A stretch of DNA of 64,000 bases from Climacium dendroides (GCA_950106755.1 OX467086.1:13286001-13350000); one strand, 5' to 3'. Positions 23,789 to 35,657 are shown, counted from the first letter of the stretch. Notes: generated from the letters alone by a model not told the origin. Numbers and translations: made by a program.

Positions 23789-26743
23789 ATGAGTTGCCTT
23801 TACTACCTCGTGTTGGGTGGCGTATTCAACAATGGGCGTCAATCTGCCCCACTCCAACACGTCTCCGTGAGTGGTATCCTTCGCGACACAGTTGCGGAAT
23901 ACACGTTAGTGCAAACTTACGTGAATCCTCTCAACGACGCCACCATTGAAGCGGCTTACACTTTCCCCTTGTACGAGGGCGTGGCCGTTTCCGGATTCGA
24001 AGCCGAAGTGGATGGCCGCAAGATCATCGGCAAGGTGCAGGAAAAAGCTGCTGCGAGGAAGGAATACGATGTGGCTGTGAAAGAAGGGAAGGTGGCAAGC
24101 TTACTAGAGCAGGAGAAGCCTGATGTTTTCCAAGCCTCCATCGGTAACATCCCTCCTGCGAAAACCATCACCATTCGCATCACTCTCATCTCGGAAATCA
24201 AACAAGACGCAGACGAGAATCAAGTTCGGTTTGTTCTACCGACAACTATTGCGCCACGTTACGGGAGTTACGCACCTGAGATCGCAAGCTCCTTCACCAC
24301 TTCCAAGTTGTCGGTGGAGATTGCTTGCGCTATGTCGAAGCAGATCATGTCGATACAATCTCCTTCCCACACCATTCAAGTCCATCTCGGGACTTCCCCT
24401 ACGAAGGTGAGCTTGACGGCGGACGCTCTTCTTGACCGCGACCTCGTGATCATCGTGCAAGCGTTAGGGTTGGATTCACCACGGGCGTTGGTTGAGCATC
24501 ATCCTAAAGATGGAACCCACGCAGTTTCGTTGACATTTGCTCCAAGGTTTGCGCTCAATTCCCTCAAATCCTGCGAGCTTATCTTCCTTGTCGATCGCTC
24601 AGGCTCGATGCATTCAGGCTCTCAAATCCATCAAGCTGGGGAGGCCCTTGAGCTTTTCCTCCGCTCCATCCCCTCGGAAGATCACTACATCAACATCATC
24701 GGATTCGGCTCCGACCATCAATCCCTCTTCCCGAAATCGGTAGAGTACAGCGCGGAGTCTTTGAGAACCACCACAAAGTATGCGCAAACTTTGAGAGCAG
24801 ACATGGGTGGCACGGAGTTGTTGGGCGCTTTCCAGGAGGTTTTTGAACGCCGTCGCAAAGACGTTCCGACGCAGATCTTTTTGCTTACAGACGGGCAGAT
24901 ATGGAATGTCGAGGCTCTCATCCAGTGCGTCAAAGAGGCTGTGGAAGAAGGGGAGAAGCAAAATTCGGTTGTGAGAGTATTCTCTCTGGGCGTTGGCGCG
25001 GCAGTTTCGCATCACCTCATTGAATCTGTGGCAAGGGCCGGGGGTGGGTACTCCCAGCTTGTGGTGGAAGGCGAGCGAATGGAGAAGAAGGTGGTGAACA
25101 TGCTGAAAGCAGCGCTCACGCCTTCTGTTACTGATGTAAGCGTCCAATGGACAGATACTGTGGAAGATCTTTCTGGTGAGGACGATTTCGAAATGGTCGA
25201 AGCTGTAGAAGAAGCTGCAGATTCGCAGCCTGCTGTTGTGGATCCCAAGCCGCCCATCAGTTTATTCTCCCTTGGGGTTGAGGTTCCCTCGCCACCGCCC
25301 CCTCCGCCCACTGTCCTTCCCGAGGTCATCATTCAAACCCTCCAAGCGCCGTTCAAAGTTCCAGCTTTGTACCGTGGTGCTCGCTTCACGATCTACGCCA
25401 TTCTCTCATCCGACACGCCAGTTCCGAAGGAGATCATCTTGCGAGGCTCATCACCTGATGGGCCTGTGGAGCTCAAGGTGAAGGTGGAGTCTGTTCAAGA
25501 GGGAGAGACGATGCTGCACTCACTGGCAGCTCGCACCCTGGTACGGGACTTGGAAGAGGGAGCTTCCTGTATTCACGCGCTTGGGGGAAGCACCACCACC
25601 GCTACGAATGAGCAGATGCTGAAGAAGCTCGGTGTTCATGTGGTGAAAGAAGGGAAGAAGTACAAGAACAAGTTGAGCGAGCACGTCGTCTCGAAGCTTA
25701 CCAAGCAGAAGATTCTGGAGCTCGCACTGAAGTACAAGATCTCCAGCAAGTACACCAGCTGGGTGGCCATTGACACGGAGAGCGATCGCAGCATCATTCA
25801 CGACAAGGTGGTGACCGAAGCGCAGGCTTCATTTGGGGGTGCAGGGGGTGGAATCTTTGGTGCAGGGGGTGGATTCTTTGGTGCAGGGGGTGGAAGCTTT
25901 GGTGCAGGGGGTGGAAGCTTTGGTGCAGGGGGTGGAAGCTTTGGTGCAGGGGGTGGAAGCTTTGGTGCATGCCAATTTCAGGCTGGCATGCACAGTTTCC
26001 GGATGAAAAAGGTGGCCCCGGCTGGTGCTGTCGCGTCAGCTGGTGGAGCGCTGTTTTCAGCCAATTCAAATGCACCCACGCCATTTGCGCAAGTACAGCT
26101 GCGATCACAGCAGCAATCACAGCAGCATCCCGCGAGTATGGCCCTGACGAGCGCGCCCCTTAGGAGAGTGGCAAGCCCACAGTTCGGCTCAGTAAATCTT
26201 CTAGAGACTCCAACTAATGATAATTTGGGAGCCGTGTTTGGGCAACGGACAGACCCTTTTTGCTCAGTTCAATTTCCGCTCATTGAGCCCCAATCACTGG
26301 AAGCCACTCCTTCTTCGCTCCCGTTCACATTCGTGCCAGACATTGGTGACGAACGACCGGAGGACATCTGTGAGAAAGCTAGTATCGCCACCACTGATCC
26401 TCACAGTCGGTTGCTTTCCCTTCTGCAACACCAGCAGTTCGACGGCTTGTTCCCTCTTGTTCCTGAGGTTGCTGTCCTACTCTCCACCACTGTGGAAGAG
26501 ATGAAAGCCAACTTGGGGGAGTTTCGGAATAAGAAGGGATGGCAGCTGTCGGAGACCGAGTGGGAGACCTTGTGGGCGACTTGTGTGGCGGTGCAGTTTC
26601 TGAGGAAGCAGTTACCAGAGCTGCTGGAGGAGTGGGAGCTTGTTGTGGAGAAAGCAGAGAAGCGAGTGGCGGCGATGGTGAAGAACCCAGAAGCTGTTGC
26701 AGCGATACAACAGGCTGCAAGTGAGATGGTGAAGAAAGATTAA
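23789..26743 (+). CDS. VIT and von Willebrand A domain protein (VWA5A-like), single exon, 984 aa
   Basis: The gene is intronless and intact. Residues about 10-140 form a VIT domain, with features such as YTFPLYEGVAVSGFEAEVDGR and NIPPAKTITIRITL. Residues about 265-445 form a von Willebrand A domain with a complete metal-binding (MIDAS) set: DRSGS from D268, the threonine of GGTEL near 341 and the aspartate of LLTDGQ near 367. A proline-rich link (PSPPPPPP) follows near 505. After it come a domain of VWA5A/PARP4 relatives, a glycine-rich repeat tract (residues 684-725) and a conserved-looking acidic/helical C-terminus with WETLWATCVAVQFL. There is no signal peptide or membrane segment, so it is probably cytosolic. 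Relatives (ITIH, VWA5A/BCSC-1, vault PARP) bind protein partners, and the partner here is unknown. The ATG at 23789 was chosen because the VIT domain starts about ten residues later. Confidence 0.88.
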   Translation: MSCLYYLVLGGVFNNGRQSAPLQHVSVSGILRDTVAEYTLVQTYVNPLNDATIEAAYTFPLYEGVAVSGFEAEVDGRKIIGKVQEKAAARKEYDVAVKEGKVASLLEQEKPDVFQASIGNIPPAKTITIRITLISEIKQDADENQVRFVLPTTIAPRYGSYAPEIASSFTTSKLSVEIACAMSKQIMSIQSPSHTIQVHLGTSPTKVSLTADALLDRDLVIIVQALGLDSPRALVEHHPKDGTHAVSLTFAPRFALNSLKSCELIFLVDRSGSMHSGSQIHQAGEALELFLRSIPSEDHYINIIGFGSDHQSLFPKSVEYSAESLRTTTKYAQTLRADMGGTELLGAFQEVFERRRKDVPTQIFLLTDGQIWNVEALIQCVKEAVEEGEKQNSVVRVFSLGVGAAVSHHLIESVARAGGGYSQLVVEGERMEKKVVNMLKAALTPSVTDVSVQWTDTVEDLSGEDDFEMVEAVEEAADSQPAVVDPKPPISLFSLGVEVPSPPPPPPTVLPEVIIQTLQAPFKVPALYRGARFTIYAILSSDTPVPKEIILRGSSPDGPVELKVKVESVQEGETMLHSLAARTLVRDLEEGASCIHALGGSTTTATNEQMLKKLGVHVVKEGKKYKNKLSEHVVSKLTKQKILELALKYKISSKYTSWVAIDTESDRSIIHDKVVTEAQASFGGAGGGIFGAGGGFFGAGGGSFGAGGGSFGAGGGSFGAGGGSFGACQFQAGMHSFRMKKVAPAGAVASAGGALFSANSNAPTPFAQVQLRSQQQSQQHPASMALTSAPLRRVASPQFGSVNLLETPTNDNLGAVFGQRTDPFCSVQFPLIEPQSLEATPSSLPFTFVPDIGDERPEDICEKASIATTDPHSRLLSLLQHQQFDGLFPLVPEVAVLLSTTVEEMKANLGEFRNKKGWQLSETEWETLWATCVAVQFLRKQLPELLEEWELVVEKAEKRVAAMVKNPEAVAAIQQAASEMVKKD
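25838..25963 (+). repeat. Six 21-bp in-frame repeats coding GAGGG(S/F/I)F
   Basis: Units of GGTGCAGGGGGTGGAAGCTT plus T are stacked at 25838, 25859, 25880, 25901, 25922 and 25943, with a partial seventh. The last four full units are identical in DNA. The first two vary only at the sixth residue (I, F). Identity at silent sites points to recent expansion. The tract encodes a flexible glycine/phenylalanine-rich linker between the VWA half and the C-terminal domain. Confidence 0.92.
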
Positions 26744-27640
26744 GGTTGATGACATAGTGTCGGTACGTAATTAGGCCTAGTCAGAATTGTACTGTTATAA
26801 TTTTGTAGATGAACAAGCGTCAGTATGAGAGTTTAGACCCAAGGATGAAGGAGCTGGATTCCATTCCTATGCGAGGGCGGCGGTGCATTTTAGACAGCCA
26901 AAGTTTGATCACTGTTGGTAGTAGCTTCAAGTATGCTACCAGTACGTAATCGGGCACAGTGAGAGAAACGTAATGAAGTTGTAGATGCATGAGTTGGTGG
27001 AAGACAGAGCTCTTCCGCTGTCGGTATTATACTGGCATAGTGGTATGTAGTCTCACATAGCCAGATTATTGCAGTGCTTCTGTAGATATTCAAACGGTGA
27101 TTTTTGTATGAAAGTGTGTAAGCCAATGTTTAATGATCAGTACTGTGGAGTGTGGAGTGCCTTTCACGGCATGGGTTTCCTCATAAGAGAGTGATTTGTA
27201 ACTTCATTTGCTGGTGGACTTTAGTTTTTGCAAACCGCAAGGCCTTTTGGATTAATAAAATCCTCTCCATTGATACAAGGTCACTGATGGTGCTAGTTGT
27301 ATGCTTAGTTAGTCAATGTATTCTTGTTGTGATTGTGAAATACAAGGTCTCTATCATAATAATGTGACATTAGAGTTTGAAACTGTAAACAGAGTTGTTG
27401 ATGATGGACTTAGGGGAATGTGCATTTTTATGTCTCGGTTAGGTTGGTTTCAGCTTGCTTGTGTTCTGCCATTCACACCCAAAACTGATCCTTTAATTGT
27501 TATGATCCATGTAATGACTGGCACTTGTGTTAAATCCTTGTTGTTGTTGTTGTTGTTTTTGGGAGGGGGAACTATATTTCAGTTCGTTGTGAGTAAAGCA
27601 CACATGTAGACCTTTGGGCTTCACAAGGTTATTGGACATG
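26744..27640 (+). other. 3' flank of the VIT/VWA gene
   Basis: Moderately GC-rich sequence after the stop codon, probably 3' untranslated region and flank. Phrases of the form 'accagtacgtaatcgggca' (26938-26956) echo 'tcggtacgtaattaggcct' (26760-26778), a small direct repeat. The frames at 27152-27367 and 27316-27609 are hydrophobic by composition and show no family. Confidence 0.4.
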
Positions 27641-27649
27641 AGATGAGTG

Positions 27650-28050
27650 TACCCATTCCCATTAAATTAGCCCTTAAAAGATGCAGCCCCCATGATCGGG
27701 GTAGTCACCAAAACTGTACCCATTTCCATTCATTTAGCCCTTAACCATGTAAGGACGGGCTGGTCACCACGGAATTCATCATTTTCTAAAACCTTGGTAA
27801 TCAATTGCTTAAAAAAATGGAAAAGTACCCATTGGAAGTCAAATTAATGTAGAAGATGTTTCCTTTTCTCAACAAAACTCCAAAGATGAATAGTTGCATT
27901 TTTGTCCTTCACAGAAAAATTCTATGGTGTTCACAGCGGTGTTACAGGGTAAAAAGATGTAGCCCCCATGACCAAGGTAGTCACCAAAATTGTACCCATT
28001 CCCATTCATTTAACCCTTAACCCTTGAAGGACGAAGGGGTGACCTTGGAA
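27650..28050 (+). repeat. Local direct repeats of a 'gtaccca..attcattta' unit
   Basis: The segment 27676-27780 ('aaaagatgcagcccccatga' through 'agtcaccaaaa.tgtaccca' to 'ttaacc.tg.aaggacg') recurs at 27951-28050 with substitutions. A shorter third piece lies at 27650-27676. Each unit ends in 'ttaaccc..gaaggacg', a possible relation to the TTAACCCCT termini elsewhere in the window. Confidence 0.6.
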
Positions 28051-28212
28051 ATCATCCTTTTTCATTGTTGTGTGAATCATTGACTTAAAAAATAGCAAAA
28101 ACACTCATTGAAAATCAAACTATTATAAAAAAAACATTCTATTACAGAAGTGCAACTATTTACAACAAAATCCAATGAATGACAAAAAAAATCTTTTTGT
28201 GCAAGATAGAAG

Positions 28213-28350
28213 TGCAATTATTCATCCTCCAAATTTTGTGTGAAAGGAAAGGTCACCTATAGTAGTTTGACTTCCAATGAGTGCTCTTAAACCAACTATT
28301 AATACAACATCAAAACAAATGATTTCCATGGTAACCAACTCATTGTTCAA
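28213..28350 (+). repeat. Dispersed repeat shared with 11953-12110
   Basis: Matches the copy described at 11953 through 'attcatcctccaaattttgt', 'tagtttgacttccaatgag' and 'tgatttcca'. No coding potential is seen. Confidence 0.5.
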
Positions 28351-28369
28351 GGGTTAATAATGCAAATCA

Positions 28370-30420
28370 AATCAATCTTTTTTGGTTGATAAAAAAATTA
28401 ATTTTATGAGCATTTAAAATTTGTTGTCTTGAAATAAGGAAACTACATGCTATCAGGGCCATGCAGATCTAATTATAATAAAATATCACCTCTAATACAT
28501 CTTTGAATCCTAGATTAATAGAATAATGTATATCATGAAACCAACTTCTTTTGTAGCACCTCCTTAATGAATGAGACTTTGATCTAAATTGTTGGCCTTA
28601 GATTATAATATATTAATTGCTTCAATATTATAATCCTGGCCTATTTCTAAAATTAATTCAACTAGTATTTTAAATGGTATGAGATCCCTAAAATTATAAT
28701 ATTTTGAGTGAAATTTGGATGAATATTGTCTAATTTAAATGAAGATTTGAATGAAATTGGAAAAAATTTGAATGTTTGTATGTATGTATATATATATATA
28801 TATATATATGAAAGTTAGATGAAAATTAGATAACTATTATAATATTTGAAATAGTATGAAAATAGTGTAGAGTACATTATTTCCTAACAATTAGGAAGTC
28901 TACAGGGTTGTTGCAAGAAAGACTAGTTGGAAAAAATATATAAAAATAAATAAAATATGAATAATAATTATAGTACTATGAATAATATATCAAAAAAATT
29001 GGGACCTAAAAAAATGTAGGTCAAAAGTTATTCACAAAATAGAGCAACTCAATTTTTGAAGAAAATAGACACTTCAATGTTTTAATTTGTATAAATTAAA
29101 TTAATTATTATTTTTTTAAATTGACAATTTGGAAAAACTTCATGATAAAGATATTTCAACAAAAGAATGATTTTGAAACCACCTTTAATGTTTAGAAGTG
29201 ATTGTATAAAGAAGCCCTATGAGCTCACATGTGAAAGACAAAAAATATCATTAGGTAGGCACATGCCCATCTAGAACATAGAAATTCCAACTCTAAATCA
29301 TTAATTTTGGGTACTCCTTACTTCTAAAACCACTTAAACTGCAAAGTGTAATAAATTAGCTAAATTAAAATGAAAATATAAAATAATTTTTAGAAAACTC
29401 TAAAATAATAAGTTATTCAATAACGCTCAAATTATTCATCTTTAATAAAAATTTCAAATTAATTGGGTTCATACTTCAAAAATTATAGCAGATGACAACT
29501 TTGTTACCCTAAATGTGACCCAAATTAGTACTAGTCTTTCTTTCAACCATTGTGTATTGTTTTTTTTAGTTTTGAGGTTGGTTGGCCTTGATAATGTCAA
29601 AGAAAAATATTTTAAAATTATTTTTAGGAGAACGTGTGTCATGATATAAGATTTCTAGCACAACAATTTGTCCCTAATTTGACAAAACAATTTTAGAGTA
29701 ATAAGGTAAAATATGTTTAATTTGGCCTCAATTTGATTAACTCAAAAAATAATTTGTTTTGATTAATTTTTTAATCCAAGTGTAGCATTATATAGCTAGC
29801 TCATTGAAATTACATTGTCTTAAAATTTTCAAAGTGTAAATCTCACTAATAGTGAAATATTCACTTTGATACATTGAATTTTTTATTTTTTTTGTACTTG
29901 TATTGCTAAGGTGCTAAATTTTAAAAAAAAAACTAGTGGCCTTTTTAGGCCTAAATTTTTTCCTAATGCCTTGTCTCTCTTGAATAAAGATAGTAGATTT
30001 TAGACAAGATCTGTGGGAGCTCTTTCCAAAAGGAATTAGAATCAAAAGCTAAAGTTAACTTAAAGTGACATAATGTAGAATCAATTGCAACCCAATTCCT
30101 TCAAAATCAAGGACATGTTATTGTAGAATGTGAATCTAAAATATTCTTCGGCATATCAAAAATAAGATATTGTCTAGGACAATCCTAGGTTGACATTCTA
30201 CAATGACATGCATCCCTTGATTTTGACTGAATTGAATTACAACTTCAACCCAATTCCCTTGAAATCAAGGAAGGTATGTCAATGTAGAATGCGAATCTTA
30301 AATATTTTAGAACACATCAAGAACAAGGTATCTTGAAAGATAATAAGTAGATATTCTATAATGAATGCATTTAGTATATTTTTGACTAAGCTGAATCAAA
30401 ATTTGTTTACAAAAATACAT
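28370..30420. other. AT-rich intergenic stretch, nothing recognised
   Basis: No gene, RNA or mobile-element terminus was found. It includes a short TA microsatellite at 28785-28809. Two related ~110-bp passages at 30060-30190 and 30240-30360 ('caacccaattcc.t..aaatcaaggacatg' type) form a weak direct repeat. Confidence 0.45.
28785..28809. repeat. (TA)n microsatellite
   Basis: An uninterrupted TA run, preceded by 'tgtatgtatg'. Confidence 0.9.
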
Positions 30421-31328
30421 CTTAACCCCTAAAGTCCCAAAGTCCCGAAGGGGCTCTTGAGATGTTCGGTAGGCTCATGTGATCTCAATTTTTTATATGA
30501 TTTTTAAAACTTTTTTTAAAGATAGGAAATTAGATTAGTTTTTTAGGAATATAACTTTTATTTCAATCAATGCTTGGAAACAAAAATTATGCCACTATGA
30601 GTCTTAAAAGTAGCTTGAAGGATAGCCAAAAAAAATCATAGAAAGTTTAATTTTTTAATTTTTTTCTTAAATATTATATTTCGGTCTACATCTAAAGCTT
30701 TGATTCATTCTATTTGGATAAGTGATGAGAAAGTTATGGACAATCTTATTTTTTGGGCAATCTAAGCATCTTCTTGATAAAATAACTTATAGAGTCTATT
30801 TTTTAATGCAATTTTTACAATATTGTCAAAAAAATTGTTAGGCAGGGTTGTGTTTGCTTGGAAGAACAATCTTACCATTGAAATTATTATATTTCAATTC
30901 CATCTTTGAGCTATTGATGATTTAATTATCCCTTCAATCTTGAACCTACTTCTACTCAACAATTTTTTTATGAATGAAAATTAAGTGTTTCTTTGTCGGA
31001 TTTTTTTTTAGATTTTCAAATTAGATCTTAAACTTAAAAACTTAAAATCCATAATGCAAAACTTTTAAGTTAAGAAGATTCAAAGCCAAAAAATCTAATT
31101 GATCAAGGTAAAAAGAAATATTTTCTTCACTTTAAATGCAAATATCTTACAATCTACGCAATCAAAGTTTTTGAGATTTATTCCATACATTCTTATACTA
31201 GTGTAGTACAAGATCCTATGGTTAATTTATAAAAAAATAATTCTTAAAGTTTTTTCTCTTTGCAATAGAAATGGAAGTTTTTTACTGAGTTTTGAAGGAA
31301 AAAAGGCCTTGTGACTTAAGGGATTAAG
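30421..31328 (+). mobile_element. TTAACCCCT-family element with both termini (~908 bp)
   Basis: Left terminus CTTAACCCCTAAAGTCCCAA (30421-30440). Right terminus is its inverted, slightly decayed counterpart CTTGTGACTTAAGGGATTAAG (in two parts, 31308-31320 and 31321-31328). The interior from 30710 matches 1-680 closely, including 'gagaaagttatggacaatct' and 'tctaagcatcttctt'. No transposase is present. I could not fix a target-site duplication. Confidence 0.7.
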
Positions 31329-32999
31329 TCTCACCTAAGATTTTGACTAGGTTTTTTACTTTTGCCTTATAAAATTGAATGTATTGACGATTTATTCCCT
31401 AAAAGTCACTGTATACATTTGTGGATTGCGATTGTCTTTGGAACCTTATTGTTGGAGCTACAAGGAATGGATGGTGTACATTTAAGTATGTTGAAAAAAC
31501 AAGTTTGGTTTATTCTTTAAAGATGTGATTAGTGTATGTAGCCATTGGATACATCATGATTTATATGTAAGATTTTGAATGAATTCATGGAAAGAAATGT
31601 ATAGGTATTTTTTAAATTAAGATTGTTGTAAGAAATAAATTGTGCAAGAATTGCATAACAATTGCATAGATTGAATTTGAGAATGGTGTGTGTGTAGGAA
31701 ATAAAGGGAATCGTCTCAAACTTTTGTTAAGTTTTAAGAAAAAAAATATACATGACTTTACCCATGCATAGTTCGTTGTTGAAGTCTTTTTTAGAAAAAT
31801 GTAATTGTCTTACAAGATCTACAAGTTTATGACTTGCTTTGAAATTTAGATAGAAATCCATGAAATTTTTTTTTGAGAGAAACAAACTCATATAAAAAGG
31901 TTTTATTGTTTGAAGTACCTACATTGAGATAAAAAAACCCAAGTAAATTGAACATAATTTTGAAACCACAAATTCAAATTCTATAAAAGTCTTGAATTTA
32001 CTTACAAATTTCCAACCTTGGGATAAAAAATTGAGATTAAAAATTGAGATTGCAATTGTTTGTCTCCAAATAAGTAAAGTCCCAAAATCATTGTTTAGTC
32101 ACTTAGGAGTGTTTATAGTGATGTTATCTAAAATATTGTCTATACTAGTACACTTCACAAATACACAAATATATAACTCCTAATTAATAGGAGTTTTTAT
32201 TATTCATTTTGAACACACTAATACAATTAATTTGAGCACCATTTCCAAATTTATCCTCATCTTAACTCAAATCTGTCTTCATGTAGTCACTAAATGTCTA
32301 TGTCAATGTCAAAAGTAAAGAATAAATATGATGAGTGGTTTGATAGAGAAAAAAAAGTAATAACACCTGAATGCATTCAATTAAGTTTTGGGGTAGTTTA
32401 GAGACTCTTTTAGATTGTGATGGGCAACACACTTCAAAAATTCATAACAAATTCATTCTTTATTGAAAAAATATGATTTCAATTGCTCTCTCCATCTAAT
32501 TTCTCACACTTGTGTTTATATGGGAATTTTAAAAAAAAAATTGGCAATGGCACGAAGGTAATCTCCTAATTCTGACCACAATGGCCTGTTTTACAAATTA
32601 ATGTATTCTGCATACAAGAGATATTTGGCATGGCAATTTATTTTAATTAATTTGGTCTTCTTTTGAAACAGTCCATGTCTGTTTTGATATTTGTGCACTT
32701 TCTTGACTAGATCTTTTGCTAGAAAGCATTGGTCCATGAAATCAACAAAATGAGACCCCCACACGGCTCTAGTACAATGTTCAGTATGTGAAAAACTATT
32801 ACTTTTTAGGGCAATGAGAAAAAAAAAAAAAAATTCCTTCAAAAATTCAACCATAAAATAAAATTTGTATTGGACTGTGTCTATGAGAATGAGTAGAAAA
32901 AAGTTCAGAATTTTTGGTTGCATAGATTGAAAGATTATATCATTTGAAGTTAAAAGGAAAGAGGTTTTGTTTTTGCTGATCTTGCTTGATAAGTCCAAT
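31329..32999. other. AT-rich intergenic stretch, nothing recognised
   Basis: A 135-codon minus-strand frame (32591-32998) is rich in F, K, L and N, as expected from AT-rich DNA. It has no family resemblance or splice context, so I do not call it a gene. No RNA gene or repeat terminus is seen. Confidence 0.45.
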
Positions 33000-33752
33000 A
33001 GATTTTAAGTCCTCCTAGAGTGAGATTTTTACACTACACATGCACTAGGTTCTTTGACTTTAAATCTTCTTAACTTAAAAATTTTTACACTACACATGGA
33101 CTAGATTCTTTGACTTTAAATCTTCTTAACTTAAAATTTTTGCATTAATAATTTAGATTTTCTAATTTTTTTATGGTGAACAATTGAGTTGAAAATCTAA
33201 GAAAAAAATACTTAATTTTCACTTATTAAAAAATTATTAAGTAAAAGTACGTTCAAAATTGAAAGGAAAACTAATCATTAATAAATGTAAGATGGAATTG
33301 AAACACAATAATCCCAATAGTGAGATTGTTCTCATGAACAAAATTAACCATGTTTAACAATATATATTGAAAAATTATAAAAATTACATTAAAAAATAAA
33401 TTCTATAAATTATTTTTCAAAAAAGATGCTTAGATTGCCTGGAAAACAAAATTGTCCATAATTTTCTCATCACTAGTCCAAATAGAATGAATCAAAGCTT
33501 CAAATGTAGACAAAAATATAATCTTTGAGAAGAAAAATCAAATTTTTGTACTATCTTTTGAGTTGCTTCTAGAACTTAGGGTGGTATAACTTTTGCTCCA
33601 TGGCACCAATTGAAAAAAAATTATATTCTTAGAAAGCTAATTTGATTTCCTATCTTCAAAAAAATTTCAAAAAATCATGTCAAAAATTGAAATCACACAA
33701 GCCTACCCGAAATCCCAAGAGTCCCCCGTAGGGACTTTGGGACTTTAGTTAA
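33000..33752 (-). mobile_element. TTAACCCCT-family element, inverted copy
   Basis: Reads in reverse orientation relative to 30421. The terminus GGGACTTTGGGACTTTAGTT followed by AA (33731-33752) is the reverse complement of the 30421 start. 'attgtccataattttctcat' (33450-33469) mirrors 30729-30748. The other terminus, near 33000, is lost. A passage with 'ttacactacacatg.acta' and 'ttctttgactttaaatcttc' occurs twice in tandem at 33030-33069 and 33086-33125. Confidence 0.6.
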
Positions 33753-35220
33753 TGCTTGATTGGTGGAGAGAAGGCTAGTGCTTTAAGGTGAATAAATCCA
33801 AAATTGTACCTTGTCTAAAACCACCACCATCATTGTGTACATTTTTTAAACCAATATTTACCTGTGTTGAAGAAATGATTTTTTAACATCTACCTCAAAT
33901 TTTTTTGACTCGTACCTTTTGCATATGGTATCTAAATATTGCATTCTTTTGTGCATTCCAACCTCCTTTCATTTGCTCACAAGAAAATATGAAGATTTGG
34001 TTAGTCTAATACTAGTAATTGTACATTAGTAAAAAGCATGAAACTTTCAAGTGTCCCTAACTTGTAAAAAAGAAGAGGTAGGAAGTACAACAATCCATGC
34101 GGGGTATGTAAATTAGGACATGAAAGAGCTAAATTGCTTAACATTTGAAATCAACAGATTTCTCTGTCAGATTTTGACCGGATCAACGCGACCAAAACAA
34201 CAATAGAAAAATGAAATTTTCTAGTAGTGTTAGGAAAGAAAATTGTTATGCATTGTCTTTACACTTGTCCATAATTTTCTACTAGAGACTCCAAATAACA
34301 AATAGAGTATCTTAGGTGAAAATTTACTTGCTTTATCACAATTTCTTGTTTGACTGGATTTTCAAAAAAATTGATGTACAATGCTTAAATGAGGGTTCAA
34401 ATTTTGGTGTGAATACAATTTTTGACTGGTCAAGCCCTTGCTTGAAGTATTCCATATCCTTTGAGAATGGATGAAGAATAATGAACTTACTAAGTTATAA
34501 GAAGGACCTTTTCACTATTTTAATTCACAACATACAATTGAAGTTAACCCTTTGTATCCATTCCTTCTCAAAATAAAACATTGAAGTTAACCGTATCCCT
34601 TTCAAAATGTATAGCAATGAAGTTAGCCCTTCATATTAGCATTCATAATCATCTTGCCATACTTGATGGTGTATGTGATACTTGATCAAATTTAAAGTGT
34701 TAAATTTTGGGTAGTACTTGACTTGAATCAGTTTCACTTGATTTTGACAGATGTAACCTTTTGCCCCCCTCTCCAAAATGACATTACTTTTTTGAATTAT
34801 TTTTTTTGTCAAACCTACTAATTGCCAACGGTACACTTGATAAGCTTTATATGATTAGACGTGCTCATTTTTTGAAAAGATTTTTTTTCATGTCCAAAAT
34901 TCAAGTCTAGAGCTTGGAGGTTCAAGTTGCTAAAAATTCTCGTTGAAAACATTATTTGTGGTTTGTTTTAGGCCTTTTCTTTTCTTTTCTTAAAAAATCA
35001 ATAAATTCCTCAATGTGGTAATTTCCACCATCATCTTCTAGAAACAAATTAAAAGAACTCTAAAGAAAGAAAGAGTTGCATGAAAAATTGCAAACCTTCA
35101 AATTGAGCTCAGAATCAGAGTTTTGGAATAAATTTGCCTTCTTTTTGCGTTCCAGAACTGCCACCCCTTTAGTGAATTTTTCAAAAATGTAGCAAACATT
35201 CTTTGAAAGTGCCCTGTACT
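33753..35220. other. AT-rich intergenic stretch upstream of the E1 gene
   Basis: No gene supported. Composition stays AT-rich until about 35220, where the GC-rich leader region of the E1 gene begins. Confidence 0.45.
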
Positions 35221-35461
35221 GAACCCTTTGAAAGGCGATTTGAAAGGAAGACCCAGCCCGTCAACATCCATCCACCGGACCAGTATTCCGTCCATTCTGT
35301 TCACACTTTTCATCTCAAAATCAAACAACATTCGTCCATCATTCATCCAAATTTCATACCTTCCCTCGCCGTCTGCTAGGTCGGTACAGCTACCTTCCTC
35401 CTTCAACCCCGCTACCCTGAGATTGCCATTCCGTCTCTTACGTTGCTGCGCTTCTCTGGCT

Positions 35462-35657
35462 ATGGAAGTGCAGGCCGCGCTTCGGAAACAGCAACGCCTC
35501 ATGATCTCATCGACGGAACATTTGTCAGGACCTCAAGCACGGTGTCAATCTTCTACTACTTTTGGTTCCATCGAATTTTGATTTTTTTTCCAGTAAGAAT
35601 GGAGGTCACGAGTACGAAGTGAAGGGGATGTTGCCGATGAAGCGTGTTTGGAATTGA
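35462..35657 (+). promoter_or_regulatory. Leader of the E1 gene with three upstream open reading frames
   Basis: Before the chosen start (35698) the GC-rich leader holds three ATG-initiated frames: 35462-35581 (39 codons), 35599-35622 (7 codons) and 35628-35657 (9 codons). A strong pyrimidine tract ending in CAG (35582-35593) looks like a splice acceptor. A leader intron could therefore remove the first of them. If retained in mRNA, such frames usually lower translation of the main frame (inference). Confidence 0.4.

Noticed and set aside
23349..23792. 147-codon plus-strand frame just before the VIT/VWA gene
   Set aside because: It begins only with GTG, has no family resemblance and ends by overlapping the real start in another frame. 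It is better explained as leader sequence.
24614..25147. 177-codon minus-strand frame inside the VIT/VWA gene
   Set aside because: Antisense shadow of a well-supported domain-coding region, with no independent evidence.
32591..32998. 135-codon minus-strand frame
   Set aside because: Composition is F/K/L/N-rich, as AT-rich random DNA gives. There is no domain and no promoter or splice context.
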